Part shown: positions 33,854 to 40,436 of the stretch, piece after piece
How positions within the stretch are numbered: position 1 is the stretch's first letter
Layout of the letters: each line of letters starts with the position of its first letter
Assembly: GCF_000719285.1 (NCBI RefSeq)
Contig: NZ_JOFS01000004.1
Span: forward strand, 1 to 64,000
Length of the DNA: 64,000 nt
Direction: 5' to 3'
DNA from: Streptomyces bicolor
GTDB taxonomy: Bacteria; Actinomycetota; Actinomycetes; Streptomycetales; Streptomycetaceae
Program-made: the position numbers and the translations under genes
The notes under the pieces: model-generated
Seen by the model: the letters and a program-made list of their open reading frames with translations, nothing else
What the model was told of the DNA's origin: nothing
The model's database searches: none

Positions 33854-34845
33854 GAGTCCTGCTGATCGGAGCCAACGGCTACCTCGGCCGCTTCGTGGCC
33901 GACCGCCTGCTCGCCGACCCCGCGGTCCAACTCACCGCGCTGGGCCGCGGCGACGACGCCGACGTCCGCTTCGACCTCGCGTCCGGCAGCCCCGGCGCCC
34001 TCACCCGCTTCCTCGACGCGGTCCACCCCGGCGTCGTCATCAACTGCGCCGGCGCCACCCGGGGCGGCGCGCGCGAACTCACCCGCCACAACACCGTCGC
34101 CGTCGCCACCGTCTGTGAGGCCCTGCGCCGCAGCGGCTGCGGTGCCCGCCTCGTCCAGATCGGCTGCGGTGCCGAGTACGGCCCGAGCCAGCCCGGCTCC
34201 TCCACGGCCGAGGACGCCGTTCCCCGCCCCGGCGGCCCGTACGGCGTCAGCAAACTCGCCGCCACGGAACTGGTCCTCGGTTCCGGCCTGGACGCCGTGG
34301 TCCTCCGGGTCTTCTCGCCCGCGGGCCCCGGCACCCCCGCCGGCTCCCCTCTCGGCCGTCTCGCCGAGGCCATGCGCCGCGCCATGCAGTCCGGCGACGG
34401 CGAGCTCAAACTCACCGGCCTGGGCGCCCAGCGCGACTTCATCGACGTCCGCGACGTGGCCAGGGCCGTCCACGCCGCCTCGCTCTCCGCGGCGCAGGGC
34501 GTCATCAACATCGGCTCGGGCCGTGCCGTCCGCCTCCGCGACGCCGCCGCGGTCCTCGCCCGGGTCGCCGGATACGGCGGTGCCCTCCACGAACTCGACG
34601 GCCCGCCCGGCACGTTGCGGACCACCATCGGCCACCCCCGCGCCGACTCGGACCACGCGTCCCATGTCGGACACGGGGCCCATCCGGGACACGCCGCCCC
34701 GTCCGCGTACCCGTACCCCGACGGCTGCGGCAGCTGGCAGCAGGCAGACGTGCGCACCGCGCGCGACCGGCTCGGCTGGCGCCCCCGTATCAACCTCGAA
34801 GAGTCCCTGGGTGACATCTGGATGGAGGCGGCATGCCGCATCTGA
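33850..34845 (+). CDS. NAD-dependent epimerase/dehydratase (extended SDR)
   Basis: 331 residues with the Rossmann glycine motif GANGYLG (7-13) and the catalytic YGVSK (Tyr131, Lys135). A substrate-side LTGLGAQRDFIDVRDVARAV segment is typical of nucleotide-sugar epimerases and dehydratases. Likely reactions are UDP-sugar C4 epimerisation or dTDP-sugar modification. Next to a PelF-like transferase, a UDP-GlcNAc/UDP-GalNAc epimerase is an attractive guess, not shown by sequence. GGGAG lies 7 bases before the ATG. Its end overlaps the start of the spherulin-4 gene by 13 bases. Confidence 0.9.
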   Translation: MRVLLIGANGYLGRFVADRLLADPAVQLTALGRGDDADVRFDLASGSPGALTRFLDAVHPGVVINCAGATRGGARELTRHNTVAVATVCEALRRSGCGARLVQIGCGAEYGPSQPGSSTAEDAVPRPGGPYGVSKLAATELVLGSGLDAVVLRVFSPAGPGTPAGSPLGRLAEAMRRAMQSGDGELKLTGLGAQRDFIDVRDVARAVHAASLSAAQGVINIGSGRAVRLRDAAAVLARVAGYGGALHELDGPPGTLRTTIGHPRADSDHASHVGHGAHPGHAAPSAYPYPDGCGSWQQADVRTARDRLGWRPRINLEESLGDIWMEAACRI

Positions 34846-35621
34846 CCGGCACCACTTCGACCGCGTCGACCACACCGAGCACAGCCCTCCGCACCGGCCT
34901 CGGCATCCCCGGCTACGCCCACCCCCTTCTCGCTCCCACCGAGTGGGGCGAACTCACCCGCCCCGGCACCCCGGTGCACTGGGTCGTCCTGAACGTCGCC
35001 GACGGTCCCGGCACCCGCCCCGACACGCACTGTCTGCGGGCCGTCGAACAGCTCCGCCACGCGGGAGTCCGTGTCCTCGGCCATCTCGACACGGCTCGCC
35101 TCGGCACGGCGCATCTCGGCACGGCCTCCGGCGCGCGTGCCTTCGGGGAGGTGATCTCCGAGGCGCATCGGTACCTCGACTGGTACCGGGTCGACGGCTT
35201 CCTGCTGGACCGCTGTCCGACCGACGGCGCCGCGCTGCCCGAGATCCGCCGCACGGCCGGCACACTCCGCGCCTTGCGTGACAAGGCCCACATCGTGTTC
35301 GGCCACGGCACCCACCCGCACCCCGGCTATGCCGAGTGCGCCGACCAGCTGGTCACCTTCCAGGGCTCGTGGAGCGACTACCGCTGGTCGCAGGTCGCGG
35401 AGTGGACGGCCGACTACCCACCCGACCGCTTCTGCCACTTCGTCCACGGTGTGCCCCTCGGCCACCTCGACGAGGCACTGCGCATCGCCCGCTGGCAGGG
35501 CGCCGCGACGATCTGGTTCACCGACCGCACGGACCGCGGCGGCCGCACCGACCCCTGGGAGACCATGCCCGGCTACTGGGACGAAATCGTCTCGCAGGTC
35601 GGAACGGGTGTCTCGGAATGA
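34833..35621 (+). CDS. spherulin-4 family protein (GH135-type fold)
   Basis: 262 residues, no obvious signal peptide. The pattern GLGIPGYAHPL, WVVLNVADGPG, VLGHLDTARL, YLDWYRVDGFLLDRC and the later FGHGTHPHPGYAE matches the spherulation-specific family 4 TIM barrel. In fungi Sph3 of this family (GH135) cleaves alpha-1,4-galactosaminogalactan. The usual DGxxxDE cluster is here DGFLLDRC, so one of the acidic residues may be shifted or missing. The 13-base overlap with the epimerase gene shows they are one operon. Without a signal sequence it would act in the cytoplasm or leave by another route. Confidence 0.85.
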   Translation: MPHLTGTTSTASTTPSTALRTGLGIPGYAHPLLAPTEWGELTRPGTPVHWVVLNVADGPGTRPDTHCLRAVEQLRHAGVRVLGHLDTARLGTAHLGTASGARAFGEVISEAHRYLDWYRVDGFLLDRCPTDGAALPEIRRTAGTLRALRDKAHIVFGHGTHPHPGYAECADQLVTFQGSWSDYRWSQVAEWTADYPPDRFCHFVHGVPLGHLDEALRIARWQGAATIWFTDRTDRGGRTDPWETMPGYWDEIVSQVGTGVSE

Positions 35622-35684
35622 AAAAGCCCATGGCAGTGTTACGGGGAGAACAACTGTAGTGATCGACCGACCAACGGAGTCCCC

Positions 35685-36863
35685 GTGTCGCTGCCACCCC
35701 TGGTCGAGCCGGCCCCCGAGCTCACCGTAGACGAGGTTCGCAGGTACTCCCGCCACCTGATCATCCCCGACGTGGGGATGGACGGGCAGAAGCGGCTGAA
35801 GAACGCCAAGGTGCTGTGTGTGGGCGCCGGCGGCCTGGGCTCGCCGGCGCTGATGTACCTGGCCGCCGCGGGCGTCGGCACGCTCGGCATCGTGGAGTTC
35901 GACGAGGTCGACGAGTCGAACCTGCAGCGCCAGATCATCCACAGCCAGTCCGACATCGGCCGCTCCAAGGCCGAGTCCGCGCGCGACTCCGTCCTCGGCA
36001 TCAACCCGTACGTGAACGTGATCCTTCACGAGGAGCGGCTCGAGGCCGACAACGTGATGGACATCTTCAGCCAGTACGACCTGATCGTCGACGGCACGGA
36101 CAACTTCGCGACCCGCTACCTGGTCAACGACGCCTGCGTGCTGCTGAACAAGCCGTACGTGTGGGGCTCGATCTACCGCTTCGACGGCCAGGCCTCGGTC
36201 TTCTGGTCCGAGCACGGCCCCTGCTACCGCTGCCTCTACCCGGAGCCCCCGCCGCCGGGCATGGTCCCCTCCTGCGCCGAGGGCGGCGTGCTGGGCGTGC
36301 TGTGCGCGTCCATCGGCTCCATCCAGGTCACCGAGGCCATCAAGGTCCTCACCGGCACCGGTGAGCCCCTGGTCGGCCGCTTGATGATCTACGACGCCCT
36401 GGAGATGCAGTACCGCCAGGTCAAGGTCCGCAAGGACCCCAACTGCGCGGTCTGCGGTGAGAACCCGACCGTCACCGAGCTCATCGACTACGAGGCCTTC
36501 TGCGGCGTCGTCTCCGAGGAGGCCCAGGAGGCGGCCGCCGGCTCCACGATCACTCCCAAGCAGCTCAAGGAGTGGATCGACGACGGCGAGAACATCGAGA
36601 TCATCGACGTCCGCGAGATCAACGAGTACGAGATCGTCTCGATCCCCGGCGCCAAGCTGATCCCGAAGAACGAGTTCCTCATGGGCACCGCCCTGGAGTC
36701 CCTCCCGCAGGACAAGAAGATCGTCTTGCACTGCAAGACGGGTGTCCGCAGTGCGGAAGTCCTCGCGGTCCTCAAGGCCGCAGGCTTCGCCGACGCCGTG
36801 CATGTCGGCAGCGGCGTGATCGGCTGGGTCAACCAGATCGAGCCGCACAAGCCGGTCTACTGA
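35685..36863 (+). CDS. moeZ: adenylyltransferase/sulfurtransferase MoeZ
   Basis: 392 residues. N-terminal E1-like domain (about 1-270) with CVGAGGLGSPALMYLAAAGVG in outline for ATP binding, the zinc Cys pairs CYRC and CAVC, and RQIIHSQSDIGRSK. C-terminal rhodanese domain with active-site Cys350 in HCKTGVRS. It adenylates C-terminal Gly-Gly sulfur carriers and then thiolates them, serving molybdopterin, thiamine, cysteine and, in Streptomyces, sulfur-containing natural products. GTG 35685 gives the standard length. In M. tuberculosis the equivalent gene sits next to the DUF3152 gene; here about 11 kb intervene. Confidence 0.95.
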   Translation: MSLPPLVEPAPELTVDEVRRYSRHLIIPDVGMDGQKRLKNAKVLCVGAGGLGSPALMYLAAAGVGTLGIVEFDEVDESNLQRQIIHSQSDIGRSKAESARDSVLGINPYVNVILHEERLEADNVMDIFSQYDLIVDGTDNFATRYLVNDACVLLNKPYVWGSIYRFDGQASVFWSEHGPCYRCLYPEPPPPGMVPSCAEGGVLGVLCASIGSIQVTEAIKVLTGTGEPLVGRLMIYDALEMQYRQVKVRKDPNCAVCGENPTVTELIDYEAFCGVVSEEAQEAAAGSTITPKQLKEWIDDGENIEIIDVREINEYEIVSIPGAKLIPKNEFLMGTALESLPQDKKIVLHCKTGVRSAEVLAVLKAAGFADAVHVGSGVIGWVNQIEPHKPVY

Positions 36864-36930
36864 GTAAAGCCGGACAAGTCGGTCTGTTGAGCGGCCGGCC
36901 TCGCCGATAGGCGGGGCGGCCTGGCTCCGG

Positions 36931-36973
36931 CGGCGGGGGCCTCGCGCACCATGGGTGCCTGGGGCCCCCGCCG
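36931..36973. terminator. bidirectional terminator after moeZ
   Basis: CGGCGGGGGCC (36931-36941) pairs with GGCCCCCGCCG (36963-36973). The loop itself can fold through CACC/GGTG. It lies between the convergent moeZ and peptidase genes. Confidence 0.85.
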
Positions 36974-36976
36974 TCG

Positions 36977-38527
36977 TCATGAGCAGACCTTGCCGTCCTT
37001 CGGCACCGCTCCTTCCAGCAGGTACGCGTTCACCGTGGAGTCGACGCAGTCGCTGCCCTTCCCGTACGCGGAGTGGCCCTCGCCCTTCCAGGTGAGCACC
37101 ACGCCGACGCCCTTGCCCAGTTCGTCCGCCATCCTCCGGGTGCCCTCGTAGGGCGTCGCCGGGTCGCCGGTGTTGCCCACCAGCAGGATCGGTGCCGAAC
37201 CAGGCGCGCTCACCTCCGGCGTGTCGTACTGCCCGGCCACCGGCCAGTCGTGGCACCAGCCGGACGTGTCCCAGCCCAGCATGGGTCCGAAGACGGGTGA
37301 GACCTTCTCGAAGCGTGGCAGCAGCTTCTTCGTCTCCGCGACCGTCGGCCGCTGCTTGTCGTCCAGGCACGATATGACCCGTTGGGAGTGGGCCCCCGTG
37401 GCGTAGTGGCCCGAGGTGTCGCGGTCGTTGTAGTCGTCGGCGAGTGCCAGGAGCTCCGAGCCGTCTCCCTCTTCGGCCGCCTCCAGGGCGCTCGTCAGCG
37501 TCGGCCAGCTCGCCTCGCTGTAGAGCGGATTGAGGAGGCCGATGAGCGCGAGCGTCTCCGTGAGCTTGCGTCCGGAGGATGTCGGCAGCGGGTTCGCGTC
37601 GATCCGCTTCAGCATGTTCACGATCTTCTGCGAGCCTTCGCCGGCGTTCTGGCCGGTGGACTCGAGATAGTTGTCGAGCGCGCGCTGGAAGCCCCGGGCC
37701 TGGTTCTCGACGTGCCCCTTCGAGTCGGCGCTCGGGTCGGCGACCGCGTCCAGGATCAGGCGCCCCACGTTCTTCGGGAACAGGTGGGCGTAGACGCCGC
37801 CGAGTTCGGTGCCGTACGAGATGCCGAAGTAGTGCGTCTTCGAGTCGCCGAGGACCTGGCGCATCAGGTCCATGTCGCGGGCGGTGTCGGTCGTCGATAC
37901 ATGTGCCATCAGCCTGCCCGCCGACTTCTGGCAGCCCTGGCCGAAGGCGGCGGCGTCCCGGAAGTACGCCGTCTCCTCGGCCGGGGTGTCCGGTGTGATG
38001 TCCACGGACTCGGAGGCCTCGATCTCCTTGTCGCTGCGGCAGCGGACGCCTTCACTCGAGCTCACCCCGCGCGGGTCCCAGCTCACCAGGTCGTACCGCT
38101 CGCGCAGCTCGGACGCGGTCGAGGCGTACCACGGCAGCGTGGAGACCCCTGAGCTGCCCGGGCCGCCGAAGTTGAACAGGAGCGAGCCGATGCGGTCGTC
38201 GCCGGTCGCCTTGGTGCGGATCAGCGCGAGGTCGATCGTCCTGCCGTCCGGTTCCGCCCAGTCCAGCGGCGTCTTGAGCGTCGCGCACTGCCACTCGTCG
38301 CCCGGCGCGGGGGAGTCTCCGGTGGCCTTGCAGCGCCCCCAGTCGAGCTTCTGCGAGGTCAGGGAGGTGGGCAGCGGGGTCGCCGCCGAGTCCGTGGACG
38401 CTGCCGGTGAGCTCGGCCCGCTGGTCCTCCCGTCGGCCGCGTCGCCGTCGGACGAGTCGCCGCTGCAGCCCGTCACCAGCAGCGCGGCGGCGGCCGTCAG
38501 GGCCGTCCACCGTACAAAACGCGCCAT
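36977..38527 (-). CDS. secreted alpha/beta-hydrolase peptidase lipoprotein (SlpD/E, TAP-like), copy 1
   Basis: 516 residues. Signal peptide with lipobox LVTGC (Cys21). The mature protein has FNFGGPGSSG (oxyanion), DPRGVSSSEG, the nucleophile elbow GISYGTELGG with Ser237 and the TAP-like C-terminal domain. That domain carries an acidic residue near VGNTGDPATPYEGTRRM and a His in GEGHSAYG. The family comprises tripeptidyl aminopeptidases and mycelium-associated proteases such as SlpD and SlpE of S. lividans. It is a close paralogue of the gene at 38662. Confidence 0.92.
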   Translation of the reverse strand: MARFVRWTALTAAAALLVTGCSGDSSDGDAADGRTSGPSSPAASTDSAATPLPTSLTSQKLDWGRCKATGDSPAPGDEWQCATLKTPLDWAEPDGRTIDLALIRTKATGDDRIGSLLFNFGGPGSSGVSTLPWYASTASELRERYDLVSWDPRGVSSSEGVRCRSDKEIEASESVDITPDTPAEETAYFRDAAAFGQGCQKSAGRLMAHVSTTDTARDMDLMRQVLGDSKTHYFGISYGTELGGVYAHLFPKNVGRLILDAVADPSADSKGHVENQARGFQRALDNYLESTGQNAGEGSQKIVNMLKRIDANPLPTSSGRKLTETLALIGLLNPLYSEASWPTLTSALEAAEEGDGSELLALADDYNDRDTSGHYATGAHSQRVISCLDDKQRPTVAETKKLLPRFEKVSPVFGPMLGWDTSGWCHDWPVAGQYDTPEVSAPGSAPILLVGNTGDPATPYEGTRRMADELGKGVGVVLTWKGEGHSAYGKGSDCVDSTVNAYLLEGAVPKDGKVCS

Positions 38528-38661
38528 GTCACTTCCCCCCTCGCAGGCCGTCCGCTCTGTGCCGCGGATGGCGGTCAGGCCATGGTAGGCGGATCGGGAA
38601 ACAGCCGGCGCAGCCTGTGGATAACTCTCTGACCTGCGGATTCAGGCTCCCGGCGGGCGGC

Positions 38662-40206
38662 TCAGGAGCACACTGTTCCTGCCTTGGGCATCTTCCCGTC
38701 CAGCAGGTAACCGTTCACCGTGTCCTGCACGCACCTGTTCTTGCTGTTGTACGCACCGTGTCCCTGCCCCTTGTACGTCAGCTCGACGCCCACCCCCTTG
38801 CCCAGTGACTCCACCATCCGCCGTGCGCCCTCGTACGGCGTGGCCGGGTCGCCCGTGTTGCCCACGACGAGGATCGGCGCCGAACCGGGCGCGCTGACGT
38901 CGGGATGGTCGACGGCGCCCGGGACAGGCCAGTCGGTGCAAGTGAGCAGGGACCAGGCCAAGGAGTCGCCGAACAGGTTCGATGCGGCCCGGAATTCGGG
39001 CAGCTTCCGCTCCACGTACTCGGCTGTGTAGCGGGGTGCTTCGTCGGAGCAGTTGATCGACACGTTGGCCGGGATGATGTTGCTGTACTCGCCGTTCTCC
39101 CTGCGTCCGTTGCTCGAGTCGGCCAACTGCATCAGGACGCTGCCGTCACCTTCGTACGCCAGCACCAGGCCCTGGGTGAGCAACTCCCAGTAGTCCTTCC
39201 TGTACAGCGCCTGCAAAATGCCGGAGGTCGCGGCGGTCTGGGTCAGCTCGCGCGGGAAGATGCCCTGGATCGGCTTGCCGTCGAGGTCCTTCAGCAGCTT
39301 GGCGATGCGGTCCTTGACGTCCTGGGCGGTGTCGCCGATCGGGCAGGCCTCGGCCTTGGAGACGCAGTCCGCGGCGAAGTTGTCGAGCGCGAGCTGAAAG
39401 CCCTCGGCCTGCGCGAGCGAGGTCTGCTCGGGGTTCTTCGTCGGGTCGACGACCGCGTCGAAGACGGCCCGTCCAATGTTCTTGGGGAACAAGTGGGCGT
39501 AGACGCCGCCGAGTTCGGTGCCGTACGAGATGCCGAAGTAGTGCAGTTTGTCGTCGCCGAGCACCTGCCGCATCAGGTCCAGATCACGGGCCGCGTCGGT
39601 GGTGCGCACATGCGGCAGCATGTCCTGGGAGTTCTCCTCGCATGCCTCGCTGAATTCCTTGATGCTGTCCAGCCGTTCGGCCCGCTCGGTGGCGTCGTCC
39701 GGCGTCGCGTCCTGCTGGAACAAGGCGTCGAGGTGCTGGTCGTTCTCGCACAGCACGGGCTCGCTGCGGCCGACCCCGCGTGGATCGAAGCTCACCAGGT
39801 CGTAGCGGGTGCGCAGCTTCTCGTACGCGTCGCCGAAGGCGGGCAGCGTGGTGACGCCCGAGGCGCCGGGCCCGCCGAAGTTGAAGATCAGCGAGCCGAT
39901 GCGCCGGTCCTGGTCGCCGGCCTTCACCCGGATCAGCTCGATGCCGATCGTGTCGCCCTTGGGATCGTCCCAGTCGAGGGGCGCCTTCATCGTGGCGCAC
40001 TGCCATGTGCCGTCGTCCGGCAGAGGCGACGGGCTGCCCCCGCCGCCCTGAGCCTGGGAGGGAGCGGGGCAGTCCTCCCAGCTCAGCTCCTGGACGGTCA
40101 GGTCCTCGTCCCCGGAGTCGTCGTCGCTGCAGCCGGTCGGCAGGGAGATCAGCAGCAGTGCGGTGGTGGCCAGGGCGACGGCGCGTATCCGGGGCGGGTT
40201 CGGCAT
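38662..40206 (-). CDS. secreted alpha/beta-hydrolase peptidase lipoprotein (SlpD/E, TAP-like), copy 2
   Basis: 514 residues with lipobox LPTGC (Cys26), the same GGPGASG, DPRGVGRSE, GISYGTELGG (Ser227), VGNTGDPATPYEGARRM and GHGAY motifs as its neighbour. A central insertion-like part carries extra Cys residues (ADCVSKAEACPIGD, NCSDEAP). It lies upstream of copy 1 on the same strand with 134 bases between, enough for a separate promoter. The pair is clearly a tandem duplication with strong divergence in the middle third. Confidence 0.92.
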   Translation of the reverse strand: MPNPPRIRAVALATTALLLISLPTGCSDDDSGDEDLTVQELSWEDCPAPSQAQGGGGSPSPLPDDGTWQCATMKAPLDWDDPKGDTIGIELIRVKAGDQDRRIGSLIFNFGGPGASGVTTLPAFGDAYEKLRTRYDLVSFDPRGVGRSEPVLCENDQHLDALFQQDATPDDATERAERLDSIKEFSEACEENSQDMLPHVRTTDAARDLDLMRQVLGDDKLHYFGISYGTELGGVYAHLFPKNIGRAVFDAVVDPTKNPEQTSLAQAEGFQLALDNFAADCVSKAEACPIGDTAQDVKDRIAKLLKDLDGKPIQGIFPRELTQTAATSGILQALYRKDYWELLTQGLVLAYEGDGSVLMQLADSSNGRRENGEYSNIIPANVSINCSDEAPRYTAEYVERKLPEFRAASNLFGDSLAWSLLTCTDWPVPGAVDHPDVSAPGSAPILVVGNTGDPATPYEGARRMVESLGKGVGVELTYKGQGHGAYNSKNRCVQDTVNGYLLDGKMPKAGTVCS

Positions 40207-40436
40207 GGTCCCATCCTGCGGTCGTACGAGGCGGGGCGCTCGGGGCGCGAGCCGTACGAGGTACCGCGGCGCCTCACCGTTTCCGTGCCCTCACACCGTA
40301 TGGCGCCCTGCTTCTCGTACGACAGGACCGCCGAAATCGAGGTCGCCAACGACCGGACCGCGCGTACGACCGGACGGCGTGTGCGACCGGACCGCGCGCA
40401 CCACGAGACGCTCCGTTCTCCGCGCGCCGCCTCGCG

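Noticed and set aside
33879..37370. Minus-strand open frame of more than 1100 codons opposite the epimerase, spherulin-4 and moeZ genes
   Set aside because: It is the antisense of well-supported genes; long antisense frames are expected at 70 percent G+C and it has no domain.
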